Origin: Lachnospiraceae bacterium UBA5899
Lineage (GTDB): Bacteria; Bacillota; Clostridia; Lachnospirales; Lachnospiraceae
Length of the DNA stretch: 21,558 nucleotides
Direction: 5' to 3'
Assembly: GCA_002432425.1 (NCBI GenBank)
Contig: DJEL01000026.1
Coordinates: 1 to 21,558 of the forward strand
The position numbers and the translations under genes were made by a program. Each line of letters begins with the position of its first letter. Positions within the stretch are counted from its first letter, which is position 1. The notes below the pieces were generated by a model. The model was given only the letters and a program-made list of their open reading frames with translations. It was not told where the DNA came from and did not search any database. Positions 1-7,804 of the stretch are shown here, piece after piece.

Positions 1-893
1 AGATGGACGGCGCTATCCTTGTTGTAGCTGCAACCGATGGTGTTATGGCTCAGACCAAGGAGCACATCCTTCTGTCCCGTCAGGTAGGCGTTCCTTACAT
101 CATCGTATTCATGAACAAGTGCGATATGGTAGACGATCCTGAACTTCTTGAATTAGTTGAAATGGAAATCACAGAACAGCTTGAAGAATATGACTTCAAG
201 GATTGCCCTATTATCAAGGGTTCTGCTCTGAAGGCTCTGGAAGATCCCATGGGACCTTGGGGAGACAAGATTATGGAACTTATGGACACTGTAGATTCCT
301 ACATTCCTGATCCTCAGCGTGATACTGATAAGCCTTTCCTTATGCCTGTAGAAGACGTATTTACCATTACCGGTCGTGGTACTGTTGCAACCGGTAGAGT
401 AGAGCGTGGTGTTCTTCACCTGAACGACGAAGTTGAAATCGTTGGTATCAGAGAAGACAAGCTGAAATCCGTTGTAACCGGTATCGAAATGTTCCGTAAG
501 ATGCTTGATGAAGCACAGGCTGGTGATAACATCGGTGCACTTCTTCGTGGCATTCAGAGAACTGACATCGAAAGAGGTCAGGTTCTTGCAAAACCCGGCA
601 CTGTAACCTGCCACAAGAAATTCACTGCACAGGTTTACGTTCTGACCAAAGATGAAGGTGGACGTCATACTCCTTTCTTCAACAACTATCGTCCTCAGTT
701 CTACTTCAGAACAACCGATGTTACCGGTGTTTGCGAACTTCCTGCAGGTACCGAAATGTGCATGCCTGGTGATAACGTAGAAATGACCATCGAACTGATC
801 CATCCCATCGCTATGGAGCAGGGTCTTACTTTCGCTATTCGTGAAGGTGGACGTACTGTAGGATCAGGCCGTGTAGCTACTATCATTGAGTAA
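1..893 (+). CDS. tuf: Elongation factor Tu, 5'-truncated by window edge
   Basis: EF-Tu is the GTPase that carries aminoacyl-tRNA to the ribosome in the cytoplasm. The reading frame starts at base 3, and 296 residues of a protein usually near 395-400 are present. About the first 97 residues, with the P-loop and DCPGH motif, lie outside the window. Visible landmarks are QMDGAILVV at the left edge, the guanine-specificity motif NKCD (residues 38-41 of the fragment), the SALKALE segment, the domain 2 start FTITGRGTVATGRVERG, and the domain 3 end GRTVGSGRVATIIE. The match to bacterial EF-Tu is continuous, with no frameshift. It ends at TAA and is followed by a strong terminator, so it is probably the last gene of its transcript. 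The sequence is typical of Clostridia. Confidence 0.98.
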   Translation, partial: MDGAILVVAATDGVMAQTKEHILLSRQVGVPYIIVFMNKCDMVDDPELLELVEMEITEQLEEYDFKDCPIIKGSALKALEDPMGPWGDKIMELMDTVDSYIPDPQRDTDKPFLMPVEDVFTITGRGTVATGRVERGVLHLNDEVEIVGIREDKLKSVVTGIEMFRKMLDEAQAGDNIGALLRGIQRTDIERGQVLAKPGTVTCHKKFTAQVYVLTKDEGGRHTPFFNNYRPQFYFRTTDVTGVCELPAGTEMCMPGDNVEMTIELIHPIAMEQGLTFAIREGGRTVGSGRVATIIE

Positions 894-935
894 TCTGCGC
901 GTAAGCAACGAGAAGCTTAGATAAGTAAAAAATAT

Positions 936-973
936 TACCCGGAGAGTGTTCACACTCTTCCGGGTATTTTTTT
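936..973. terminator. Bidirectional intrinsic terminator between tuf and the GH38 gene
   Basis: The left arm TACCCGGAGAGTG (936-948) pairs with CACTCTTCCGGGTA (953-966) around a four-base loop, with one bulged A. On the plus strand a run of seven T follows at once (967-973), ending tuf. On the minus strand the same stem is followed by an AT-rich stretch with six T in a row, so it can also stop transcription arriving from the convergent GH38 gene. Confidence 0.9.
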
Positions 974-983
974 GCTTATCGGA

Positions 984-1123
984 AAGCGGCGACTGCCGCG
1001 ATGAAATAGCCACGAAGTGGCTATGAATGCTTCTCATTGCGGGGCGTTTGCACGTAAGTGGCTGTTTTTGCGTGCTTGCGGGCATTTATCGAATGCCCGC
1101 GACCGAGGAAATGCGAAGCATTT
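984..1123. repeat. Cluster of short perfect hairpins, several with a GAA loop
   Basis: Four perfect stem-loops follow each other: GCGGC/GCCGC at 986-999; ATAGCCAC-GAA-GTGGCTAT at 1006-1024; GCGGGCATT-TATCG-AATGCCCGC at 1078-1100; AAATGC-GAA-GCATTT at 1109-1123. A weaker GCACG/CGTGC pair spans 1050-1075. The stretch lies between the tuf terminator and the 3' end of the convergent GH38 gene and holds no credible ORF. It looks like an intergenic palindromic repeat family, or a structure that protects 3' ends of mRNA. Which of these cannot be told from one copy. Confidence 0.6.
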
Positions 1124-1144
1124 ACGAGATGTGCTTCCCCCTTC

Positions 1145-3778
1145 TCAACCTTCAAATCTTACAAGTATATTAATCATCTGATAAGCGCCTGCAGCTGCCG
1201 TAACCTGATTACCGGAAACGGATACGTTACCGATGGGATGGGAAAGGAAATCACACAGGCAGGCTTCTTTTACCGGGCGGCAAAAGACAAGGGAGCAGGT
1301 GCTTTCTTTGCCGGCGTAGTTAGCGGCACGAATGAGCATGCCGTTGTTGCCGGAAGACATACAGGTAATATAAACACAATCTTCGGAAGTGAAAGTGAAA
1401 GCACTTTCTTCCGGGATGAATTTCCCGGAAGGAATGGTAAAGCCGCGGTAGCCGCAGATGAAATAATCTTTTTGCCGTACCAGTTCGGCATTGCTTTCAT
1501 CGGCAAGAGGTAAGAGAGCATAGTCCCATTCTAAAAGTCCGGGAAGCTCTCCGTCAGGTTCCCCGTCCGTGCCAACGGTTCTTGAGAAGCAGCGCATCAA
1601 AGTGATATCCATGCTGTTCGCGGCATCACCCGGACAGGAAATTTCATGAAGACCGCCGCCGGAAATAAATGCCAGACCATGAACATCATCCCGGATAAAT
1701 GCCAGATTTTCAAAAGCATATTCGGTAATGTCGGCTTCTTTCCAGTTGTAATGGCTGTTATCAAGTCCCACATTCCGTGAAAGAATCAGGTTGCATTGGT
1801 TGACGCTGTATTGCGTGGCGCGAATGCCGGTCGGCAGGTGCAATTGCAGACGGTGGTCACGTACAGTGTTATTTACAACGGTATGGACACGTATTAACTT
1901 AGAGTCCCGGGAAATGGTAAAATCGGATGTAATGATAAAGGGAACGTAGTGTTCACTTCGCTTGGAAAATCCTGCCTCGGTTTCCTTTTCCTCCGGCAGA
2001 GCCCATTCATAACGTATCCGGAAAATACAGGATGCATAGCCGTTAAAGATTTTTTCGATGCTGACCCGGGCACCGGTGGAGCAGAGAACTCTGTCCTGTA
2101 TGGGACGGGTGTGGTACCAGCCGTCTCCGGCTTCACAACAGTCAATGAAAGAATGCAGACCGGCATAGGTGTGACCGGTCTTTTTGTCGGTCAGCGTAAT
2201 TGTACCGTTCGGGCAGATAGCAAATCGGATCCATTCATTTTCACAGCTATCGGGTCCTGTGGAAAACCTGTCGGTAATACGGTAGGGCAGAGGGCTCGGT
2301 TTAACGGTAAAGGTGGTAAAACCCATGGGACGGAGCACACCGTTCAGAGCAATACGGTGGGGATCCGCAAAACGTTTGTTGCCGCCATATTGCCGTACCT
2401 GTCTGTTACGGGCAGCACGAATAATATTGTAAGGAAGTTCCTGCCCACATTCATTGTAGACGAGGAAGGTGTTTCGCTGCTCATAGCGGATATAAGGAAG
2501 CGCGGAAGTCTCAAATTCCGGCGCAAAATCAATGTCAAATTCCAACAGTCCCCGGTATTCATAGGGGAGCGGATTGAATACCTTTACTTCTACACAGCCA
2601 TCCGATGTCAGGGCTGCCTGATAAGCTTTTCCGCAGAACTGTTCAAAAAATTCATTGGCGGTACGTCTGGCTTTTTCAAAACGGGTCAGCATTTCCCGGT
2701 GAACAGCATCAATGGAACATCCGCAGATACTGTCATGTGCGTGATTTTGTAAAAGCAGACTGTAGGCATAATCCAGATAAGAGGTTATGGGAGAGGCACC
2801 GTTCATGCTGTCGATGGCAGAAACAGGCATGGCATAGTGTTCTAACAGATTCTGACAGTCATCATTGGCGCGCTTTAAGTCATAGCGGGAAGAAAGCGTG
2901 TGGGGAATTACTTTATTGTGCATCACGTTTGCCTGACCGTGAGAGACAAGCTCTCCTTTTTTGACAGGACGAATACCTTGGATGAGCCCGGGAATTTCAT
3001 CCAGCCGCACCTGCTCCACAGGGCAGTTAAAATGCCGGGACAGTGCATCCAGTATTTCGGGAGCAAACTCGTGGATGGTTTCGTGGTCCATACCATCCAT
3101 CAGAATCACATAGGGAAGAGAAGTACGTGTACATTCCCGTTCTACATACGCAATAGCGCGTGCTGTCATTTCTTCCATGTGGGAAGTGTAATCCGGTCCG
3201 AATTCACTCATGACTTCAAAATAGAAGGAACCGTAGCCGCAGGTTTCGGGAGCCTTAAAGGTCAGCACACGGGAGCCGTCCGGGGATATCCAGTCAAAGA
3301 AACACTCGATTTCACTGTCGTTGCAGCCGCGGCTGATGAGGGCGCTGTCAATGCCAAAACCGTTAAGAATCTGAGGAAGGTTGGCAATATGTCCGAAAAT
3401 ATCACAGACATACCCGTTTTTTAAGGGCTTTGCGCCGTATCCGGAAGCAATGCGGTGTCCGGCAAGCAGATTTTGTATCAGACTTTCGCCGGAGAGCAAA
3501 AACTCATCGGGCATGGTGTACCAGGGGCCGATGATGATACGTCCGTCCCGAATCAGGTTTGTTAAGACTTCGTGTTTTTCGGGGCGGATGATGAGGTAAT
3601 CTTCCAGAATACTTGTCTGGCCGTCCAGAGTGAAAATCTGAAATGCCGGACCTTTTTGCAGGGTATCAATGACCTTGTCGAGAACCGGTACCAGCATATA
3701 ACGAAATTCATCCACGGTTTTATACCATTCCCTGTCCCAGTGGGTGGATGCAAAATAAAAAATCTTTTCTACTTTCAT
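1145..3778 (-). CDS. GH38 alpha-mannosidase, MngB-like
   Basis: This is a retaining, metal-dependent glycoside hydrolase of family 38, expected to cleave alpha-mannosidic bonds. There is no signal peptide, so it should act in the cytoplasm on imported oligosaccharides. Its 877 residues equal the usual length of E. coli MngB. Family landmarks are THWDREWY at residues 12-19 (metal ligands H13 and D15), LDGQTSILEDY near 51-61, IIGPWYT near 82-88, CDIFGH at 125-130 (likely nucleophile D126) and NHAHDSICGCS at 345-355 (metal ligand H348). The C-terminal half has the expected beta-sandwich character. The start codon overlaps the stop of the upstream regulator gene as ATGA, so the two are translationally coupled. 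MngB itself acts on 6-phosphomannosyl-glycerate; here an ABC importer rather than a PTS is next door, so a non-phosphorylated substrate is more likely (inference). Confidence 0.92.
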   Translation of the reverse strand: MKVEKIFYFASTHWDREWYKTVDEFRYMLVPVLDKVIDTLQKGPAFQIFTLDGQTSILEDYLIIRPEKHEVLTNLIRDGRIIIGPWYTMPDEFLLSGESLIQNLLAGHRIASGYGAKPLKNGYVCDIFGHIANLPQILNGFGIDSALISRGCNDSEIECFFDWISPDGSRVLTFKAPETCGYGSFYFEVMSEFGPDYTSHMEEMTARAIAYVERECTRTSLPYVILMDGMDHETIHEFAPEILDALSRHFNCPVEQVRLDEIPGLIQGIRPVKKGELVSHGQANVMHNKVIPHTLSSRYDLKRANDDCQNLLEHYAMPVSAIDSMNGASPITSYLDYAYSLLLQNHAHDSICGCSIDAVHREMLTRFEKARRTANEFFEQFCGKAYQAALTSDGCVEVKVFNPLPYEYRGLLEFDIDFAPEFETSALPYIRYEQRNTFLVYNECGQELPYNIIRAARNRQVRQYGGNKRFADPHRIALNGVLRPMGFTTFTVKPSPLPYRITDRFSTGPDSCENEWIRFAICPNGTITLTDKKTGHTYAGLHSFIDCCEAGDGWYHTRPIQDRVLCSTGARVSIEKIFNGYASCIFRIRYEWALPEEKETEAGFSKRSEHYVPFIITSDFTISRDSKLIRVHTVVNNTVRDHRLQLHLPTGIRATQYSVNQCNLILSRNVGLDNSHYNWKEADITEYAFENLAFIRDDVHGLAFISGGGLHEISCPGDAANSMDITLMRCFSRTVGTDGEPDGELPGLLEWDYALLPLADESNAELVRQKDYFICGYRGFTIPSGKFIPEESAFTFTSEDCVYITCMSSGNNGMLIRAANYAGKESTCSLVFCRPVKEACLCDFLSHPIGNVSVSGNQVTAAAGAYQMINILVRFEG

Positions 3779-4860
3779 ACATATTTACCTCCGGTAGATT
3801 CCCTTTCTATGACATCGCATTCCAGCAGTACTTTATCGTTGGTAACGGTCTTTTTCTGAATATAACCGACAACAAGCTGCGCAGCCTGCCTGCCGATTTC
3901 TTCGGCGCGTTGGAAAATACAGGTGGGGGAAAAGGGAAGAAAGTCCTGAAATTCTTCGTATTCGTCATCTAAAAATACAATTTTCAACTGTTCCGGTACG
4001 GAAATACCGGTCATGGCAAGGGCACGGTATAAATTTAAGCCGACTTTACCGCCATAAGAAAGCAGTCCCTGCAGATCGGGATGCTCTTTCAGATATTTGC
4101 AGATGGTATTGACCTGGTTGGGGTCGTTTTTTCTGAGAAGAAGAACGTTGTGGGATTTTATGTAGAGTTCGTTTTCCGCATGGGCTTTTTCGTATCCGTT
4201 GATACGCTGGGCAATACTGCTGGAATACTCGGGAGGCATGGTAATAAAGCCGATATTTTTGCAGCCCTTGTCGAACAATAGCTGCGCTCCTTTTCTGCCG
4301 ATTTCCGTGTGGTCACTGGTAACGGAACTGATATCTAAATCCTGCAGGGTACGGTCAACGAAGACCACGGGGAATTTGTTTAATGCCAGGAGGAGCAGGT
4401 CTTTATTATAAGTAGCTCTGCTGTTTGGAAAAACGATAATACCTTTGACGCCTAATTCTACAATATGGCTGATAAGTTTGGATTCACTTAAGTCTTTCTG
4501 GGCTTCGCTTAAAAGGAGAAGGTGGTATCCCTGTTCTTTCAGATATTGTTTTGTGCCGGCTATCATATCGGCAATAAAGCGGCTTTCCAGATTGGGAAGC
4601 AGCATACAGATAAAATCATTTGTTCGCAATTCTTTATTGGAAGCAATTTCCGGATTGATAAAAGAGCCTTTGCCGTGTACACGATAAATATAGCCTTCTT
4701 CCTGAAGCTCGGTAAGAGCCCGCTTTGCCGTAATGCGTGTCGTGGCAAATTTTAAGGCAAGCTGATTTTCGGACGGAAGCTGGTAACGCGGTTCACTCTT
4801 GTGCTCCTTGATAAGTCCCAACAAATAATCTTTAATTTCCTGATATAAAAATTTCCCCAT
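3775..4860 (-). CDS. GntR/LacI-hybrid transcriptional regulator (AraR architecture)
   Basis: This 361-residue protein has a GntR-type winged helix-turn-helix at about residues 1-68, recognisable by LPSENQLALKFATTRITAKRAL followed by EEGYIYRVHGKGSFI, here named only by its ends. It is joined to a periplasmic-binding-protein-like sensor domain of LacI type at about 78-350 (DFICMLLPNLESRF, then VVFVDRTL, GRKGAQLLFDKGCKNIGFIT). AraR of Bacillus has the same layout and is a sugar-released repressor. The gene has a strong AGGAGG box (4872-4877, minus strand) and overlaps the GH38 gene by four bases. It lies divergent from the importer cluster, and dyad sequences sit just downstream of its own promoter. 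It is therefore probably an autoregulated local repressor of both transcripts. The ligand is unknown and likely a mannoside or its breakdown product. Confidence 0.9.
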   Translation of the reverse strand: MGKFLYQEIKDYLLGLIKEHKSEPRYQLPSENQLALKFATTRITAKRALTELQEEGYIYRVHGKGSFINPEIASNKELRTNDFICMLLPNLESRFIADMIAGTKQYLKEQGYHLLLLSEAQKDLSESKLISHIVELGVKGIIVFPNSRATYNKDLLLLALNKFPVVFVDRTLQDLDISSVTSDHTEIGRKGAQLLFDKGCKNIGFITMPPEYSSSIAQRINGYEKAHAENELYIKSHNVLLLRKNDPNQVNTICKYLKEHPDLQGLLSYGGKVGLNLYRALAMTGISVPEQLKIVFLDDEYEEFQDFLPFSPTCIFQRAEEIGRQAAQLVVGYIQKKTVTNDKVLLECDVIERESTGGKYV

Positions 4861-4894
4861 ATATTCTCATCCCTCCTATGAAAACACTTGTGGA

Positions 4895-4964
4895 ATACAT
4901 GATGTATGGTTATGAGACATATCATGTATGATTGGTTGAATAATAACTTGTATAGATTGTATAC
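4895..4964. promoter_or_regulatory. Candidate operator cluster (dyads) for the GntR/LacI-type regulator
   Basis: Several dyads lie side by side. GTATA-N5-TATAC is at 4950-4964. ATACA-TGA-TGTAT is at 4895-4907. ACAT-ATC-ATGT is at 4917-4927. The outer pair ATACATGAT (4895-4903) and ATCATGTAT (4921-4929) is a perfect 9-base inverted repeat with 17 bases between. The box AATAACTTGTATA (4942-4954 region) recurs in nearly the same form near the opposite promoter at 5276-5288. Position and symmetry suit a regulator binding site. The identity of the protein that binds is inference. Confidence 0.5.
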
Positions 4965-4975
4965 TTTATGCTTCC

Positions 4976-5004
4976 AGTATACGAAAGAAATCGGACCTTG
5001 TCAA
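4976..5004 (-). promoter_or_regulatory. Sigma-A promoter for the regulator-GH38 operon
   Basis: On the minus strand, TTGACA (4999-5004) and TATACT (4976-4981) are separated by exactly 17 bases. The -35 is a perfect consensus and the -10 has five of six bases. The start site would fall near 4969, giving a leader of about 110 bases before the regulator's ATG at 4860. The candidate operators at 4895-4964 would lie in that leader, a good position for a repressor roadblock. Confidence 0.82.
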
Positions 5005-5229
5005 CAGAAAATACAGAGGAAAACGACATAAAGTACAGAAAAATGAGCTGCCCCAAATACACAAAACAAACGAATATTACCAAGCAAAAAAGACACTGCA
5101 ACACAAAGGAATGACTCCATAATTGTGCATTATGCTATAAAAATGATATAAATATGGTGAAAAAATATACATAATATATCAAGTTTATCAAGATAATGAT
5201 TTCGTTTTCCGGAAGATAATGGGGGTCTA

Positions 5230-5258
5230 TTGACAAGGCAAAAACGACATGATAATTT
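5230..5258 (+). promoter_or_regulatory. Likely sigma-A promoter for the importer-catabolic cluster
   Basis: A perfect TTGACA lies at 5230-5235. Downstream there are two overlapping -10 choices: GATAAT at 5251-5256 (five of six bases, 15-base spacer) and TAATTT at 5253-5258 (weaker match, ideal 17-base spacer). Transcription would start near 5263, right at the ACTTGT boxes described separately. The AT-rich stretch 5105-5200 upstream shows weaker promoter-like pairs and a 9-base-spaced repeat of TATCAAG (5177-5183, 5186-5192) that could be an accessory site. Confidence 0.65.
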
Positions 5259-5289
5259 ACTTGTAGATATTGATGAATAACTTGTTATA
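5259..5289 (+). promoter_or_regulatory. Candidate operator boxes at the start of the importer transcript
   Basis: ACTTGT occurs at 5259-5264 and again at 5280-5285. The second copy lies inside the dyad ATAAC-TT-GTTAT (5277-5288). The same AATAACTTGT core is found at 4942-4950 by the divergent promoter. The boxes overlap or immediately follow the predicted transcription start, which would suit repression. They resemble in general layout, not in exact sequence, the paired operators of AraR-type regulators. Confidence 0.45.
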
Positions 5290-5314
5290 TTTTTGATAGG
5301 AGTGATGAGGAAAT

Positions 5315-6199
5315 ATGGATGGAAAAAAGCAGAAAAAAAGCAAAGCTGCACAAAAAAAGAGAAGAAAAGAATTGCTGATTAAGGGACTTGTCCTTTTCCA
5401 ACTGGTGTTATTTACCGTATATTTCCTGTTTCCTTTTGTATGGATGCTGTCCGTATCCTTACAGACGGAAACAGAGATTATGACTTCCGTAGGTTTCTTA
5501 AATCAGTTGATACCGGATTCCTGGAGATGGGAAAATTATCTGGATGTCTTTCGGACAATCCCCTTTGCCAGATATTTCCTAAACAGCGGTATCGTAACAG
5601 GACTGACCGTAATCGGCACACTGCTTTCTTCCTCCCTTGTGGCATATGCCTTTGCAAGACTTCGCTGGCCGGGACGGGATTTCTGTTACTCCCTGATGCT
5701 TGTGACAATGATTTTACCGTCCTTTATCCTGATGATTCCTACTTATAAAATGTACAGCAGCTTTGGAATGACCAACTCCTGGATTCCCCTGATATTGCCG
5801 GCATTCTTGGGAGGAGGCGCAGGAAATATCATTCTGATTCAGCAGTTTTACAAATCAATTCCCGGTGAAATATACGAAGCAGCCAAAATAGACGGCGCAG
5901 GGGAAGTGGGAATCTGGGCAAACATTATGATTCCGTTGTCCAAACCGGTGCTGGCAACGGTGGCAGTGTTCGCATTCCTGTTTTCCTGGAACGATTATCT
6001 GGGACCTCTGATTTATGTAAACGACCCGAACCTGACCACAGTGGCTTTGGGACTCCGGGCTTTCCAGACACAGACAAGCACAAACTGGGGACTTCTGATG
6101 GCAGGCTCCGTAATCTCCATTATTCCCAATATAGTGATTTTTGTGTTCTGCCAGAAATATTTCCTGGAAGGCGTGAAAGCCGGCGCCGTCAAAGGCTGA
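5315..6199 (+). CDS. ABC sugar importer permease, MalG/CUT1 type
   Basis: This 294-residue inner-membrane permease forms one half of the channel of a CUT1-type carbohydrate ABC importer. A lysine-rich N-terminal tail precedes a first membrane segment at about residues 25-47 (LFQLVLFTVYFLFPFVWML). Five more hydrophobic segments follow. The cytoplasmic coupling motif EIYEAAKIDGAG lies near residues 185-196 and is the EAA loop that docks the ATPase. The C-terminal half FSWNDYLGPLIYV is typical of MalG relatives. It is unusual that the MalG-type gene comes first, before the binding protein and the MalF-type permease. The start at 5315 has GAGG four bases upstream and AGGAG 12 bases upstream. No ATPase gene is present in the cluster. 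Confidence 0.93.
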   Translation: MDGKKQKKSKAAQKKRRKELLIKGLVLFQLVLFTVYFLFPFVWMLSVSLQTETEIMTSVGFLNQLIPDSWRWENYLDVFRTIPFARYFLNSGIVTGLTVIGTLLSSSLVAYAFARLRWPGRDFCYSLMLVTMILPSFILMIPTYKMYSSFGMTNSWIPLILPAFLGGGAGNIILIQQFYKSIPGEIYEAAKIDGAGEVGIWANIMIPLSKPVLATVAVFAFLFSWNDYLGPLIYVNDPNLTTVALGLRAFQTQTSTNWGLLMAGSVISIIPNIVIFVFCQKYFLEGVKAGAVKG

Positions 6200-6231
6200 G
6201 AAAAAGAGAAAGCCAAAAATAAACAAGCAAA

Positions 6232-6323
6232 AGACAAACAGGCATGAGACAAGCAGGCATACGGCAAACACAGACATAAGACAAACAGGCATAAGACAAA
6301 CAGACAAAACGCAAACAGACAAA
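6232..6323 (+). repeat. Six imperfect 15-base tandem repeats in the leader of the binding-protein gene
   Basis: The consensus is AGACAAACAGGCATA. Copies start at 6232, 6247, 6262 (17 bases), 6279, 6294 and 6309. The last two end in GACAAA instead of GGCATA. The whole 155-base gap (6200-6354) is rich in A and almost free of T on the plus strand, so the RNA should be nearly unstructured. It sits just before the AGGAGG of the binding-protein gene, which must be expressed more than the permeases. A role in mRNA processing, stability or translation is inference. Confidence 0.7.
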
Positions 6324-6354
6324 AGATAAATAAGAGAAAAAGGAGGACACCAAT

Positions 6355-7776
6355 ATGAAAAAGAAAAAGATGAGAAACAAAACAGTAAGTATTTTAATGG
6401 CAATGCTGCTCTGCGTCAGCTCTCTTACCGGATGCGGCTCCAAGAGCTCGGATAAAATGGACAAGGACGGAAATATTACATTGAATTTCTGGTCCATATA
6501 TCCGGAAGGTGATGCGAACTACGACTGGTTCCGGAAAATTATCGCAGAGTACGAAGAAGAACATACCAATGTAAAAATCAATTATGTGGGTATTTCTTTC
6601 TGGGATTATTTCACAAAGATTACTACGGCAATGACCGATCCGTCCGGTCCCGATATCTACATCCAGACAATCAAGGACAACGGCGACAGGGCAAGAGGCC
6701 AGGTTTCCATGAACTTAACCCCGTTCTTTGATGATACTTTCAATGCCGGCACGGATTTCTTCTATGAAGAAGACGTGAAGCCCATGACCTATGAAGGAAA
6801 TGTATATGGCGTACCGTACGCACTGGACAACCGTGTTCTCTATTACAATATCGACATTGTGAACCAGTTAAAAGATACTGCGGATGCCGATTGGACCGGT
6901 ACCAAGGTGGGACAGAAAGCAGACACAACCATTACCGGAAAACCTGCGGATCTCATTGATGCAGACGGCAATGTCCGTGCTCCCGAGACCTATGATGAAC
7001 TGTTGGCATACCAGGAACTGCTGACAGTTACGGAATCCGGCAAAATCACACAGCTTGGTTTTGATGTCAACATCGGTAACTGCAAGATAGAAAATGTGGT
7101 ATTTGCCAACGGCGGTGAGTTCTTTGACGCGGACGGCAATCCGATTGTAACGACCGACCCGGGTGTGAGAAAAGGCTTTGAAATCTGGCATGAACTGACA
7201 CACACCCTGTCTTCTGCAAAAGTAAATGCCTTTGAGGATACCGCGGGAGACAATACAACCAACCTTTTCTGGTCCGGCCTTGTGGGACTGATGATTGCCA
7301 CCAATGAAATTCCCTGGCAGAACGACGCACTGGGCGATGCCAAAATCAATTTAGGAGCAGCTCCGGTTCCTTATAACAATATCGAAGAAAACCACTACAA
7401 CTTTACCGGCGGATTTTCCCTGGAAATCAGCAACCGCTTAAGCAAAGAAGATAAAGCGGTACAGCAGGCAGCCTATGATTTTGTCAAATATCTGTGCAGC
7501 CCGGAAATACAGGAAGAAGTCCTTACCGTTACCTGTAACATGCCGGCGAACAAGACCGTATACGAAACTCTTCTGGCAAACACAACGGATCCCGTGAAGA
7601 AAGTGGTATTAAACGAGATGGAACACAGAAAGGCTTATGACTACATTTATGACGCACCCAACTGGTTTGGGGAAGTACAGAAGGGTCTGACCGATTATGT
7701 GGCAGATAAGGATGACCTGGATGCAACACTTGAGAGAATTCAAAAAGCGATTTTACAGTTAAAGGCAACTTACTAA
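6355..7776 (+). CDS. Extracellular sugar-binding lipoprotein of the ABC importer
   Basis: This 473-residue solute-binding protein of the SBP family 1 (MalE-like) type captures oligosaccharide outside the membrane and delivers it to the two permeases. It has a lysine-rich start, a hydrophobic segment and a lipobox SLTGC, so mature lipidation should be at C27. The body begins ITLNFWSIYPEGDANYDWF and includes DPSGPDIYIQ, YGVPYALDNRVLYYN, and the late motif NFTGGFSLEISNRL followed by AAYDFVKYLCSPEIQEEVL, all usual in this family. The aromatic residues W and Y scattered through the lobes are consistent with sugar stacking. The start has AAGGAGG eight bases upstream. It lies between the two permease genes, which is not the usual order. 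The ligand is probably an alpha-mannoside, judged only from the enzymes next door. Confidence 0.94.
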   Translation: MKKKKMRNKTVSILMAMLLCVSSLTGCGSKSSDKMDKDGNITLNFWSIYPEGDANYDWFRKIIAEYEEEHTNVKINYVGISFWDYFTKITTAMTDPSGPDIYIQTIKDNGDRARGQVSMNLTPFFDDTFNAGTDFFYEEDVKPMTYEGNVYGVPYALDNRVLYYNIDIVNQLKDTADADWTGTKVGQKADTTITGKPADLIDADGNVRAPETYDELLAYQELLTVTESGKITQLGFDVNIGNCKIENVVFANGGEFFDADGNPIVTTDPGVRKGFEIWHELTHTLSSAKVNAFEDTAGDNTTNLFWSGLVGLMIATNEIPWQNDALGDAKINLGAAPVPYNNIEENHYNFTGGFSLEISNRLSKEDKAVQQAAYDFVKYLCSPEIQEEVLTVTCNMPANKTVYETLLANTTDPVKKVVLNEMEHRKAYDYIYDAPNWFGEVQKGLTDYVADKDDLDATLERIQKAILQLKATY

Positions 7777-7804
7777 TCAGAGAGAAAAGTAAGAAGGGAT
7801 GCAA

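Noticed and set aside
153..803. 216-codon open frame on the minus strand opposite tuf
   Set aside because: It is antisense to a fully matched EF-Tu gene, has no ribosome-binding site, and its peptide has no family features.
984..1123. Hairpin cluster considered as a CRISPR array
   Set aside because: The palindromes differ in sequence and size, have no unique spacers of regular length, and no cas gene is near.
1058..1513. 151-codon plus-strand frame running out of the hairpin cluster
   Set aside because: Most of it is antisense to the GH38 alpha-mannosidase and its start has no ribosome-binding site; other long plus-strand frames at 1949-3424 are rejected for the same reason.
4879..4892. TGAAAACACTTGTG considered as a CcpA cre site
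   Set aside because: It matches the first half of the cre consensus but fails at the central G and across the second half.
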